Shown here in pieces: positions 7,957 to 16,271 of a stretch of 64,000 nt of DNA. Position 1 is the first letter of the stretch; every line of letters starts with the position of its first letter. The notes beneath the pieces are model-generated. The model searched no databases. It was not told the DNA's origin and saw nothing but the letters and a program-made list of their open reading frames with translations. This stretch comes from Pseudonocardia abyssalis (GTDB lineage Bacteria > Actinomycetota > Actinomycetes > Mycobacteriales > Pseudonocardiaceae): the NCBI RefSeq assembly GCF_019263705.2, contig NZ_JADQDK010000001.1, positions 1,178,001 through 1,242,000 on the forward strand, written 5' to 3'. The translations under genes were made by a program, and so were the position numbers.

Positions 7957-9389
7957 GCGAGTACGACGAGGACACCCTCACCGAGATGGGCCGGCTGGGT
8001 CTCGACCCGTCCGAGTTCACCGACGCCGACCTGGCCGACGGGGCGGACGGCGAGCCCGAGGGGCTGGTCCCGGCACCCGTGCTCGCGGTCGTCGGGCGAC
8101 CCAACGTCGGCAAGTCGACGCTGGTCAACCGGCTGCTGGGCCGCCGCGAGGCCGTCGTCCAGGACATCCCGGGCGTCACCCGCGACCGCATCGCCTACGA
8201 CGCGCTGTGGAACGGACGCCGCTTCACCCTCGTCGACACCGGAGGCTGGGAGCCCGACGCCAAGGGGCTACAGGCCTCGGTCGCGGCGCAGGCGGAGATG
8301 GCGATGCAGACCGCCGACGCCGTGCTGCTCGTCGTCGACGCCTCGGTGGGGGCCACCACCACCGACGAGGCCGTCGCGCGCGTGCTTCGCCGCGGCGACG
8401 TCCCGGTGATGCTGTGCGCCACGAAGGCCGACGACGACCGCCTGACCTCCGACATCGCGTCGCTGTGGCGGCTCGGGCTCGGCGAGCCGCACCCGGTCTC
8501 CGGGCTGCACGGCCGCGGCTCGGGCGACCTGCTCGACGAGATCCTGGCCATCCTCCCGGAGAGCCCGCGCGACCTCGGGTTCGGCGCCCCCGGCGGCCCG
8601 CGCCGCGTGGCGCTGGTCGGCAAGCCGAACGTGGGCAAGTCGAGCCTGCTCAACCGGGTCTCCGGCGAGATCCGGTCGGTCGTGCACGAGGTCGCCGGCA
8701 CCACGGTCGACCCCGTCGACTCCCTGGTCGAGCTCGACGGCGAGGTGTGGCGCTTCGTCGACACCGCGGGCCTGCGCAAGCGCGTCAACACCGCGAGCGG
8801 CATGGAGTACTACGCCAGCCTGCGCACCAAGGCCGCGATCGAGGCGGCCGAGGTGGCCGTCGTGCTGATCGACGCGGGCGAGCCGATCGCCGAGCAGGAC
8901 CAGCGCGTGATCACGATGGTCGAGGAGGCCGGGCGCGCGCTGGTGCTCGTGTTCAACAAGTGGGACCTCGTCGACGAGGACCGGCGCCTGGCGATGAAGC
9001 GCGAGCTCGAGCGCGACCTCGTGCGCGTGCGCTGGGCCGAGCGCGTCAACATCTCGGCGCTGACGGGGCGCTCGGTCACCAAGATCGCGCCGTCGCTGCG
9101 CACCGCGCTGGCGTCGTGGGACCGGCGGGTGCCGACCGGGCGGCTCAACGGCTGGCTCTCCGAGGTGGTCAACGCGACGCCGCCGCCGGTGCGCGCGGGC
9201 AAGCAGCCCAAGATCCTGTTCGCGACGCAGGCCGCCACCCGTCCGCCGACGTTCGTGCTGTTCACCAGCGGATTCCTGGAGGCGGGCTACCGGCGGTTCC
9301 TCGAGCGGCGGCTGCGTGAGGAGTTCGAGTTCACCGGTTCGCCGATCCGGATGTCGATCCGGGTGCGGGAGAAGCGCTCGCGCAAGTAG
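7953..9389 (+). CDS. der: Ribosome-associated GTPase Der/EngA (478 aa)
   Basis: Der has two tandem GTPase domains and a C-terminal KH-like domain and is needed for 50S subunit assembly. G1 motifs are GRPNVGKST (48-56) and GKPNVGKSS (223-231). G3 is DTGG in domain 1 and DTAG in domain 2. The second domain has a standard NKWD (335-338), whereas the first reads TKAD (157-160) instead of NKxD. A ~40-residue acidic N-terminal extension precedes the first G domain, as in other actinobacteria. The ATG overlaps the acyltransferase stop by 4 nt. Confidence 0.95.
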   Translation: MSEYDEDTLTEMGRLGLDPSEFTDADLADGADGEPEGLVPAPVLAVVGRPNVGKSTLVNRLLGRREAVVQDIPGVTRDRIAYDALWNGRRFTLVDTGGWEPDAKGLQASVAAQAEMAMQTADAVLLVVDASVGATTTDEAVARVLRRGDVPVMLCATKADDDRLTSDIASLWRLGLGEPHPVSGLHGRGSGDLLDEILAILPESPRDLGFGAPGGPRRVALVGKPNVGKSSLLNRVSGEIRSVVHEVAGTTVDPVDSLVELDGEVWRFVDTAGLRKRVNTASGMEYYASLRTKAAIEAAEVAVVLIDAGEPIAEQDQRVITMVEEAGRALVLVFNKWDLVDEDRRLAMKRELERDLVRVRWAERVNISALTGRSVTKIAPSLRTALASWDRRVPTGRLNGWLSEVVNATPPPVRAGKQPKILFATQAATRPPTFVLFTSGFLEAGYRRFLERRLREEFEFTGSPIRMSIRVREKRSRK

Positions 9390-9412
9390 GCCGCCGCACT
9401 AGGCTCACCTGC

Positions 9413-10069
9413 GTGAACCGGGGGGAGCACGACGGGTCTCGTGCTGTGCGGGTGGTGCTCGCCGACGACGAGCCGCTCATGCGCGCGGGCCTGCGGACGG
9501 TGCTGGAGGTCGGCGGCAGCGTGCGCGTCGTCGGGGAGGCCGACGACGGCCACGCCCTGCTGGAGCAGATCGACCGGCACCGGCCCGACGTGGTGCTCGT
9601 CGACGTCCAGATGCCCGGCTCCGGCGGGCTCGACGCGCTGCGGACCCTCTGCGCGCGTCCCGGCGCCCCACCGGCGGCCGTGCTCACGACGTTCGACCTC
9701 GACGAGTACGTCGCCGAGGCGCTGCGGATCGGGGTGCAGGGGTTCCTGCTCAAGGACGCCGAACCCGACGCACTGGTGCGTGCCGTGCTCGACCTCGCCG
9801 CGGGTGGGGCCGTGCTCGACCCACGCATCACCGCCCGCCTGCTGCCGCGCCTCGCCGGCGGGGCACCGGCGCGCCCGCCCGTCGAGCTCACGATGCGTGA
9901 GCAGCAGGTCCTCAGCGGGCTGGCGGCGGGGGAGTCGAACGCGGCCATCGGGGCCCGGCTCGGGCTGGCGCCGGCGACCGTCAAGAAGTACGTGTCCGCG
10001 GTGCTGGTGAAGCTGGGCGCCGACAACCGGGTCCAGGCGGCGCTGCTCGCGCAGGGATGGGGGCTCTAG
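9413..10069 (+). CDS. NarL/LuxR-family response regulator (218 aa)
   Basis: A receiver domain followed by a LuxR-type helix-turn-helix. The acidic pocket is ADDE near residue 18-20, the phosphorylation site is Asp64 (VVLVDVQMPG), and the conserved Lys is in FLLKDAEPD. The DNA-binding domain (LTMREQQVLSGLAAGESNAAIGARLGLAPATVKKYVSAVLVKL) is typical. The GTG start is 23 nt after der. The histidine kinase gene begins with the GTG directly after its TAG, so the two form a two-component pair. The stimulus and targets are not evident; no membrane or cell-wall gene neighbours hint at its regulon. Confidence 0.93.
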   Translation: MNRGEHDGSRAVRVVLADDEPLMRAGLRTVLEVGGSVRVVGEADDGHALLEQIDRHRPDVVLVDVQMPGSGGLDALRTLCARPGAPPAAVLTTFDLDEYVAEALRIGVQGFLLKDAEPDALVRAVLDLAAGGAVLDPRITARLLPRLAGGAPARPPVELTMREQQVLSGLAAGESNAAIGARLGLAPATVKKYVSAVLVKLGADNRVQAALLAQGWGL

Positions 10070-11170
10070 GTGCGGTGGGCGCGGTTCGTCGGGACGGAAC
10101 TGCTGGCGGTCGCGCTGACCGCGGTCGTCGCGGTGCTGGGGGAGCCGGCGTTCGCCTGGTCGGTGCCCGCGGCGCTGGTGGGCTGCGCCCTGCTGCCGCT
10201 GCGGCACGTGTGGCCGCCGCTGGCGCTGCTCGGGGTACTGGCGGGGCTGGCCGGCGGGCTGGGCTGGCCCCCCGCGCTCGTCGCGCTGTACCGGCTGGGC
10301 CGCCACGGCCGGTCGGTGCCCCGGGTGCTGCTGTGGCTGGTGCTGCCCGTCGTCGCCGCCGTGGCCCCGGTGTTCGCGACGCAGGACCTGCGGTGGAACC
10401 AGGGCGTGCTCGTCGTCGGGTACGTCGTGGTCAACGCGGCCGCGGCCACCGTCGTCGGGATGCTGGTGGGCACGCGCGCGCGGCTCGTCGAGAGCGCGAC
10501 CGAGCTGGCCCGCGTGCGGGACTCCGCCCTCGCCGCCCGCGCCGACGCCGCCCGTGCCGAGGAGCGGGCCCGGATCGGGCGGGAGATCCACGACGCGGTC
10601 GGGCACCACATCACGCTGATCGCGGTAGGCGCCGCGGCGCTGGCCGCGTCGACGCGGGAGGAGGGCACCCGCCGCGCCGCTGACGAGCTGCGCGCGCTGG
10701 CGAAGCGCTCGCTCGGCGAGGTCCGCACGGCGCTCGGCCTGGTCTCCTCCACGGCCGGTGCGGGAACGGCGGGGGCGGTCGTGTCCGACGTGGACGCGCT
10801 GGTGGCGCAGTGGCGCGAGGCCGGCCTGGCCGTCGAACTCGTCGACGCCCGGCGCACGACGGATCTCCCCCCGGCCCTCGGGCGCGCGGCCTACCGGGTG
10901 GTGCAGGAGTCCCTGACCAACGCCGCACGCCACGCGCCCGGTTCGGAGGTCCGCGTCGAGATCGGGTCCGTGGCGGGGTCGCTGTCGGTGCGGGTCGACA
11001 ACACGGCGTCCGCGGAGGCACGCGACGTCGTCGGTCGCGGAGGGGCCGGCCTGACCGGTCTGACCGAGCGCGTCGGCGCCGTCGGCGGTCGGATCACCGC
11101 AGGCCCGCGCCCCGACGGCGGGTTCACCGTGGAGGCCTGGTTCCCGCCGCAACCCGCCCCGGTCGCGTAG
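10070..11170 (+). CDS. Membrane sensor histidine kinase, HisKA_3 type (366 aa)
   Basis: The N-terminal ~135 residues hold about four to five hydrophobic membrane segments. A short coiled linker rich in Ala/Arg follows, then the dimerisation/phosphoacceptor motif ERARIGREIHDAVGHH with His174. The HATPase domain shows the N-box (VVQESLTNAARHA) and the G-box (GRGGAGLTGLTERV). This is the class that partners NarL-type regulators, and the gene follows its regulator without a gap. There is no recognisable extracellular sensor domain, so sensing is probably within the membrane. Confidence 0.92.
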   Translation: MRWARFVGTELLAVALTAVVAVLGEPAFAWSVPAALVGCALLPLRHVWPPLALLGVLAGLAGGLGWPPALVALYRLGRHGRSVPRVLLWLVLPVVAAVAPVFATQDLRWNQGVLVVGYVVVNAAAATVVGMLVGTRARLVESATELARVRDSALAARADAARAEERARIGREIHDAVGHHITLIAVGAAALAASTREEGTRRAADELRALAKRSLGEVRTALGLVSSTAGAGTAGAVVSDVDALVAQWREAGLAVELVDARRTTDLPPALGRAAYRVVQESLTNAARHAPGSEVRVEIGSVAGSLSVRVDNTASAEARDVVGRGGAGLTGLTERVGAVGGRITAGPRPDGGFTVEAWFPPQPAPVA

Positions 11171-11192
11171 TTACCGACGGGTACCCACCAAA

Positions 11193-11211
11193 GTCGCCCA
11201 TGCAGGGCGAC
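11193..11211. terminator. Hairpin after histidine kinase gene
   Basis: GTCGCCC-atgca-GGGCGAC forms a perfect 7-bp stem 22 nt after the kinase stop codon. There is no U-tract, which is usual for actinobacterial terminators. The rest of 11212-11387 shows no gene and should hold the tRNA promoter. Confidence 0.55.
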
Positions 11212-11387
11212 CGAGGGCGGTGGTGGACCGTGCCCGGAGCCCGCAGGATGATCGAGTCGCAGGTGCCGGGAAACCGGTGCCCGCGGCCAGCAGGTGCGGC
11301 GACCAGGTGTTGGGGGGAGCCATGACCGGCCGAACGAGGGTTGTGGTCAGCCGTGTTGTAGGCTGATGGAGCCTCTTCGGGGGCGGC

Positions 11388-11461
<74 letters not shown>

Positions 11462-11466
11462 CGGTC

Positions 11467-11505
11467 GAAACGGGCGGTTCCTCTTCGTGAGGGACCGCCC
11501 GTTTC
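11467..11505 (+). terminator. Strong intrinsic terminator after tRNA-Pro
   Basis: GAAACGGGCGGT (11467-11478) pairs perfectly with ACCGCCCGTTTC (11494-11505). The stem extends inward through a G-U pair and CCTC/GAGG to a TTCGT loop. It starts 6 nt after the tRNA. Confidence 0.85.
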
Positions 11506-11893
11506 GTGTTCCTGACGTGGCGGAATGCGATCGCCGGGCGGGTGGCCTTCGGTTGACCGGCGATCACAACGCCGCGGTTCGGTCGCTCTTCGGGGCCTTC
11601 GCCGCGGACAGCGGTTCGCGTGGGTTCACCGGCGTCGGCGACTCGATCTTGACCGGTCTGGCGAAGTTGCGGAAGGCGAGCTCCTCCCGGCCGGCGTGCT
11701 CCAGTACGTCGCGGACGATGGCGTGGCGACCGCGCCTCCAGCCCGTCGAAGCGCCTGGCGTCGACCTGAGCCGGACGTCCCGCACCTCGCGGCGTGCGAG
11801 CTCAACTTGCTGCCGATCCGGCGGTCCGACGGCGCTCCTGCCCGCGTGCCTCCAGGCCCATGTCGGAACGGAGCATCCTTGTGGGCGTACAGA
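11506..11893. other. Intergenic region downstream of tRNA-Pro, no recognised gene
   Basis: About 390 nt without a supported gene. Open frames exist on both strands, for example 11564-11953 on the minus strand, but none resembles a known family and none has a good ribosome-binding site. It may hold a decayed fragment at the left edge of the catabolic block. No copy of the tRNA 3' end was spotted in it. Confidence 0.5.
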
Positions 11894-11904
11894 TTGTCTG
11901 ACAA
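11894..11904. promoter_or_regulatory. Candidate GntR/FCD (FadR/VanR-type) operator TTGTCTGACAA
   Basis: A perfect palindrome (TTGTC-T-GACAA) that fits the FCD-subfamily consensus TNGTNNNACNA exactly. It coincides with a TTGTCT -35-like element; CAATAA lies 18 nt further (11918-11923) as a -10. Binding would block RNA polymerase. The operon begins at 11943 and ends with a GntR/FCD regulator gene (16268-16975), so autorepression relieved by a pathway acid is the simple reading. Confidence 0.7.
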
Positions 11905-11942
11905 GCTGACGGTCGAACAATAACTCCAGCGAAGGGGCGACG

Positions 11943-12791
11943 ATGCACCACATTGCCGGGGTGGGGAGTGCGTACGAGGTGCTCGCCGTCCGCTACGGGA
12001 CGCGGACCGCGACCAAGGCGGAGAGCTACCTCAACTTCCACCTCTACGGCGAGCCGGACGAGTCCTTCGCGATGGACTACTTCTTCTGGCTCGTCCGCGG
12101 CCCGGAGCGCACCGTGCTTGTCGACTGCGGCTTCGGCGCGGAGGCCGGGCGGCGGCGCGGGCGCACGACACTCGTCGACCCCGTCTCGGCGCTGTCGGCG
12201 CTGGGCGTCGAACCGGACGATGTCGATCAGCTCGTGGTGACCCACGCGCACTACGACCACATCGGCAACCTGCACCGTTTCCCGAACGCCGAGGTCGTGA
12301 TCGCGCGCCGCGAGTACGACTTCTGGACGGGGCCCTACGCGCAGCGGCTCCAGTTCGCCCACTCCGCCGAGGCCGACGAGCTGGCGCACCTCTCCACCGT
12401 CCGCGCGCAGGGCAGGCTCCGGCTGGTCGAGGACCGGCTCGACCTCGCACCGGGGATCGAGCTGGTGGTCGTCGGTGGGCACACCCCCGGCCAGTTGGTG
12501 GTGCAGGTCGCCGCGGACGGCCCGGGGGCGGTGGTGCTGGCCGCCGACGCGCTGCACTTCTACGAGGAGCTGGAGCGCGACCGCCCGTTCTTCGTGGTCG
12601 CCGACCTCGTCGAGATGTACCGCGCCTTCGACGTGCTGCGCGAGATGAGCGAGGACCCGGGACGACTGGTCGTGGCGGGCCACGACGCCGACGTCGGGAC
12701 GCGCTTTCGCGGCCGGGTGCCCGGGCTGCCAGCCGACCTGGTCGACCTGGTCGTCGACGTGACCGGGCGCAGCGCGGGGGCGGCGTCGTGA
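11943..12791 (+). CDS. MBL-fold metallohydrolase, N-acyl-homoserine-lactonase-like (282 aa)
   Basis: A metallo-beta-lactamase-fold hydrolase with a complete dinuclear metal site. HAHYDH is at residues 101-106, His180 lies in GGHTPGQ, Asp202 in AADALHFYEEL, and a final His247 in AGHDAD. The layout (long N-terminal part, HxHxDH near residue 100, HFYEEL) matches the AttM/AiiB-like quorum-quenching lactonase group, but many relatives open other lactones. As first gene of a catabolic operon it more likely hydrolyses a pathway lactone. The ATG follows a GAAGGGG ribosome-binding site. Its end overlaps the next gene by 4 nt. Confidence 0.85.
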   Translation: MHHIAGVGSAYEVLAVRYGTRTATKAESYLNFHLYGEPDESFAMDYFFWLVRGPERTVLVDCGFGAEAGRRRGRTTLVDPVSALSALGVEPDDVDQLVVTHAHYDHIGNLHRFPNAEVVIARREYDFWTGPYAQRLQFAHSAEADELAHLSTVRAQGRLRLVEDRLDLAPGIELVVVGGHTPGQLVVQVAADGPGAVVLAADALHFYEELERDRPFFVVADLVEMYRAFDVLREMSEDPGRLVVAGHDADVGTRFRGRVPGLPADLVDLVVDVTGRSAGAAS

Positions 12792-13621
12792 CCCTGGCCG
12801 GGAAGGTCTGCCTCATCACGGGCGCGGCCGGGGGGCTCGGGTCCGCGACGGCCCGCAGGCTCGCCGCCGACGGCGTCCGGCTCGTCCTCACCGACGTCGA
12901 CGGCGACCGGCTCGCGGCGCTGGCGGCAGACCTGCCGGTCGAGACCGTCGTGCACGCGGGCGACGTCGCGGACGAGGCGGACGTCGACGCCGCGGTGGCG
13001 GCGGGGGTCGCGGCCTTCGGCCGCATCGACCTGCACCACCTCAACGCCGGAGTGCCCGGCCCGCTGGTCCGGCTGCCCGACCTGTCCGTCGCCGACTGGG
13101 ACCGCGTGCTGGGCATCAACCTGCGCGGGGTGTTCCTCGGCGTGCGGGCGGCCTTCCGGCAGTACGAGGTGCAGCGCAGCGGCGGCGCGATCGTGCTGAC
13201 CGCGTCGATCGCCTCCCTGCGCGGGAGCGACGACCTGCTCGCCTACCACGCCTCCAAGCACGGTGTGCTGGGCATCCTCAAGGGTGCGGCGCTCTACGGC
13301 GGCCCGATCGGGGTGCGCGTCAACGCGGTGGCGCCGGGCATCGTCCCGACGGCGCTCTTCGCCGGGGCGGGTGGCGGCCCGGGCGGCGGGAACGACATGG
13401 CCCGCCGCGCCGCCACCACGCCGCTGCGCCGCCCCGGCACCGGCGACGAGATCGCGTCGGTCGTCGCCTTCCTGCTGGGCGACGGCGCGGCCTACATGAC
13501 CGGCGAGACCGTGTCGGTGGACGGCGGGGCGTCCGCGGTCAGCACCGTGCGGCCGTCCGGTGGGGCCGGGGCGTGGGACCCGCGGCCCGGTGACGTGCGG
13601 ATGCACCCGGAGCTCGCGTGA
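12788..13621 (+). CDS. Short-chain dehydrogenase/reductase (277 aa)
   Basis: A classical SDR: the cofactor motif TGAAGGLG is at residues 11-18. The acidic residues after strand 2 (TDVDGD) favour NAD(H), and the active site has Ser140, Tyr153 and Lys157 (YHASK). The usual NNAG appears as LNAG. The C-terminal tail after the conserved TGETVSVDGG is about 30 residues longer than usual and Pro/Gly-rich. It is translated from a GTG overlapping the MBL hydrolase stop. In this operon it probably oxidises a hydroxyl group released by lactone opening; the substrate is unknown. Confidence 0.87.
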   Translation: MTLAGKVCLITGAAGGLGSATARRLAADGVRLVLTDVDGDRLAALAADLPVETVVHAGDVADEADVDAAVAAGVAAFGRIDLHHLNAGVPGPLVRLPDLSVADWDRVLGINLRGVFLGVRAAFRQYEVQRSGGAIVLTASIASLRGSDDLLAYHASKHGVLGILKGAALYGGPIGVRVNAVAPGIVPTALFAGAGGGPGGGNDMARRAATTPLRRPGTGDEIASVVAFLLGDGAAYMTGETVSVDGGASAVSTVRPSGGAGAWDPRPGDVRMHPELA

Positions 13622-13632
13622 GGGAGGACGTC

Positions 13633-14538
13633 ATGACGCAGGAAAAGACCGTCGGGTTCGTGGGACTCGGCAACATGGGCGGACGGATGACCCGCCGGCT
13701 GGTGGACGCCGGGTTCGAGGTGGTCGGGTTCGACCCGCGCCCCGGCGCCGCGGAGGCCGTCGGGGCGACGCCGGCCGCCGATCCGGCCGAGGTGGCGCGG
13801 CGGGCCCGCGTGCTGCTGCTGTCACTGCCGGACAGCCGCGTGGTCGAGCCGGTCGTCCGCGGCACTGACGGGCTGCTGGCCGGGGCGCGCCCCGGCACGA
13901 CGATCGTGGACCTGTCGACGGCGTCGCCGTCGTCGACGACAGCGCTGCACGCCGAGGCCGCGGAGAAGGGCGTCCGGTATCTCGACGCCGGCATCTCCGG
14001 GGGCGCGGCGGCCGCGGAGAAGGGCACCTTGACGATCATGGTCGGCGGCAGCGCGGACGCGCTCGCCGAGATCGGGTGGGCGCTGGAGCCGATCGCCGCG
14101 CACGTCCACCACATGGGCGCCGCCGGCACCGGGCACACCGCCAAGCTGCTCAACAACTTCCTCAACGCGGTGAGCCTCGCCGCCACCGCCGAGGTGATGG
14201 TCGCCGGCCGCAAGGCGGGGCTGGACCTCCCGCAGCTGCTCGACGTGCTCAACTCCAGCAGCGGCGTCAACTTTGCGACGCAGAACCGGTTCCCGCACAT
14301 CGTCCGGGGCGACTACCTCGAGGGCGGGCTCACGGGTCGGCTGATGACCAAGGACGTCGGCCTCTACGTCGACCTCGTCGGCCGGCTCGGGGTGCCCAGC
14401 CTCAACGCCGCGGGCCCCCTGGCGAGCTTCGGGCTCGCCGAGAGCCTGGGGTACGGCGACGAGATCAGCAACCGGGTCGTCGACGCCATCGGCGACGTCT
14501 CGGGCAGCGTCCGCGTGCACGACCAGACGGAGGGATGA
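13633..14538 (+). CDS. NAD-binding beta-hydroxyacid dehydrogenase (HIBADH family, 301 aa)
   Basis: A member of the 6-phosphogluconate/3-hydroxyisobutyrate dehydrogenase family. The N-terminal Rossmann motif GLGNMG is at residues 11-16, the substrate-binding segment is DAGISGGAAAAEKGTLTIMVGG, and the catalytic Lys171 is in GTGHTAKLLNN. The ATG at 13633 is preferred over an in-frame GTG at 13618 because GGGAGGA lies 5 nt upstream of it. A second enzyme of the same family is encoded three genes downstream, suggesting two different hydroxyacids or stereoisomers in the pathway. Family relatives also include tartronate semialdehyde reductases and imine reductases. Confidence 0.87.
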   Translation: MTQEKTVGFVGLGNMGGRMTRRLVDAGFEVVGFDPRPGAAEAVGATPAADPAEVARRARVLLLSLPDSRVVEPVVRGTDGLLAGARPGTTIVDLSTASPSSTTALHAEAAEKGVRYLDAGISGGAAAAEKGTLTIMVGGSADALAEIGWALEPIAAHVHHMGAAGTGHTAKLLNNFLNAVSLAATAEVMVAGRKAGLDLPQLLDVLNSSSGVNFATQNRFPHIVRGDYLEGGLTGRLMTKDVGLYVDLVGRLGVPSLNAAGPLASFGLAESLGYGDEISNRVVDAIGDVSGSVRVHDQTEG

Positions 14539-14540
14539 CC

Positions 14541-14960
14541 ATGCAGATCGTCCGGGGGCGCGCCCCCGACACCGCCCCGACCCTGTCCCGCACCGAGACC
14601 TTCACCGGCACGGTGTGGGGTGATCCGGTGCTGCCCACGACGGCCGAGGGCAACACGATCAACTCCGTGACCTTCACCCCCGGGGCGCGGACGTTCTGGC
14701 ACCACCACACCCGCGGCCAGATCCTCGCGGTGACGGCGGGCCTGGGCTGGGTGTGCGCCGAGGGCGGCACCCCGCAGACCCTCCGCGCGGGCGACGTCGT
14801 GTGGACGCCGCCGGGGGAGCGGCACTGGCACGGCGGCACGGCCGACACGGTGATGACGCACCTCGCCGTGTCGCTCGGGCCCACGGTGTGGCTGCACGAG
14901 GTGGCCGAGGACGAGTACCGCGCGGGGCTGACCGCCGCGGCGCGGGGAACCGAACGATGA
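14541..14960 (+). CDS. Cupin-domain protein (139 aa)
   Basis: A single small beta-barrel cupin. Motif 1 has the metal-ligand cluster WHHHTRGQ (His54-56), with Gln60 where the consensus Glu would be. Motif 2 is GDVVWTPPGERHWHG. The size and sequence resemble the cupin/carboxymuconolactone-decarboxylase-linked proteins found in aromatic and terpenoid catabolic operons, where they may act as decarboxylase-like or isomerase-like enzymes or small-molecule binders. The ATG at 14541 has GGAGGG 6 nt upstream; an in-frame ATG at 14535 overlaps the preceding stop and is an alternative. The next gene, a CMD-family protein, overlaps by 4 nt. Confidence 0.82.
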   Translation: MQIVRGRAPDTAPTLSRTETFTGTVWGDPVLPTTAEGNTINSVTFTPGARTFWHHHTRGQILAVTAGLGWVCAEGGTPQTLRAGDVVWTPPGERHWHGGTADTVMTHLAVSLGPTVWLHEVAEDEYRAGLTAAARGTER

Positions 14961-15388
14961 GCGAAGGGAACGGTGCGGTGCAGACCGACGGACACCAGAC
15001 GGACGAGCGGTACGAACGCGGGCTGGCGATCCGCAAGGAGGTGCTGGGCGCGGCCCACGTCGAGCGCTCGCTCGCCGCGGTGAGCGACTTCTCCCGGCCC
15101 ATCCAGGAGTTCGTCACCGGGGCGTGCTGGGGTGACGTCTGGGGGCGCCCCGGGCTGGACCGGCGCACCCGTAGCCTGCTCAACCTCGTGATGCTGACGG
15201 CGCTGGGCCGCAACCACGAGCTCGGCGTGCACGTGAAGGGAGCGATCACGAACGGCTGCACCGAGCAGGAGATCCAGGAGGCGCTCCTGCAGGCGGGCAT
15301 CTACTGCGGGGTGCCGGCCGCCCTGGAGTCGTTCCGGGTGGCCGAGCGCGTCCTCGGTGAGATCGCGGCGGAGGACGGCGGTGGCTGA
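14957..15388 (+). CDS. Carboxymuconolactone decarboxylase family protein (143 aa)
   Basis: A helical CMD-domain protein resembling gamma-carboxymuconolactone decarboxylase, with the typical LDRRTRSLLNLVMLTALGRNHELGVHVKGAITNG core and PAALESFRVAERVL tail. It lacks the CxxC pair of AhpD-like peroxidase relatives, so a decarboxylase/lactone role or a structural role is more likely. It is clearly paralogous to the protein at 41627-42037, with the same LDRRTRSL and TNGC blocks. It overlaps the cupin gene by 4 nt and its end overlaps the start of the next dehydrogenase by 8 nt. Confidence 0.87.
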   Translation: MSEGNGAVQTDGHQTDERYERGLAIRKEVLGAAHVERSLAAVSDFSRPIQEFVTGACWGDVWGRPGLDRRTRSLLNLVMLTALGRNHELGVHVKGAITNGCTEQEIQEALLQAGIYCGVPAALESFRVAERVLGEIAAEDGGG

Positions 15389-16271
15389 CCCCGACGGCCC
15401 GCCGTCCGCCGTCGGCTTCGTCGGTCTCGGGCGGATGGGCGAGCCCATGGTGCGGCGCCTCGTGGGCGCCGGGGTCCGGGTCCGCGGGCACGACACCGCG
15501 CCCCGGCCCGGGCTCGGCGACGTCGTGACCCTCGTCGACGAGGCCGTGCAGGTGGCCGAGGGCGTCGGGGTGGTGGTCCTCATGCTGCCGGACTCCGACG
15601 CCGTCGACGCCGTGGTGCACGGGGCAGGGCTGCTCGACGCGCTCGCACCCGGGACGGTGCTGGTCGACATGGGCTCCTCGGAGCCCCTGCGGACCCGTGC
15701 CTTGGCCGACGAGGTAGCGGCCCGCGGTGCCGTGCTCGTCGACGCGCCGGTCTCCGGCGGCGTCTCCGGTGCCACCGCGGGCACCATGACGATCATGGTG
15801 GGCGGGCCGGACGACACGGTAGCGGCGCTCGCGGCGCTGCTCGCCCTGCTCGGGCGGGTCCGCCACGTGGGGCCGGTCGGCGCGGGGCACGCGCTCAAGG
15901 CCCTGAACAACCTGATGTCGGCCGCGCACCTCCTGGCGAGCTCGGAGGCGCTGCTGGCCGGTGAGCGGTTCGGCCTCGATCCGGCGGTGATGCTCGATGC
16001 GGTGAACGGCTCCAGCGGGCGCAGCGGCTCCACCGAGAGCAAGTGGCCGAACTTCGTGCTGCCGGGGACCTACGACTCCGGGTTCGCGCTCGCCCTGATG
16101 CTCAAGGACATCCGGATCGGGCTCGGGCTCGCCGAGGCCACCGGCGTGCCGCACGCCCACGCCGCGCGGACCGTCGAGGTGTGGGCCGATGCCGCGGCCG
16201 CGCTGGGGCCCGGTGCGGACCACACGGAGATCGTGCGATGGTTGCGGCGCACCGACCCGGGGGGAGGATGA
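15381..16271 (+). CDS. NAD-binding beta-hydroxyacid dehydrogenase, second copy (296 aa)
   Basis: The same family as the gene at 13633 but clearly diverged. GLGRMGEP forms the Rossmann loop, DAPVSGGVSGATAGTMTIMVGG is the substrate loop, and the catalytic Lys lies in GAGHALKALNN. The GTG at 15381 is chosen because GGAGGA lies 5 nt upstream; an earlier GTG at 15357 would lengthen the overlap with the CMD gene. The substrate loop has the canonical DAPVSGG of 3-hydroxyisobutyrate/tartronate-type enzymes, whereas the first copy has DAGISGG. Its stop overlaps the ATG of the regulator gene. Confidence 0.86.
   Translation: MADPDGPPSAVGFVGLGRMGEPMVRRLVGAGVRVRGHDTAPRPGLGDVVTLVDEAVQVAEGVGVVVLMLPDSDAVDAVVHGAGLLDALAPGTVLVDMGSSEPLRTRALADEVAARGAVLVDAPVSGGVSGATAGTMTIMVGGPDDTVAALAALLALLGRVRHVGPVGAGHALKALNNLMSAAHLLASSEALLAGERFGLDPAVMLDAVNGSSGRSGSTESKWPNFVLPGTYDSGFALALMLKDIRIGLGLAEATGVPHAHAARTVEVWADAAAALGPGADHTEIVRWLRRTDPGGG

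Noticed and set aside
11564..11953. Minus-strand 129-codon frame after tRNA-Pro
   Set aside because: No recognised family, no ribosome-binding site, and it covers the FCD operator and promoter of the next operon.
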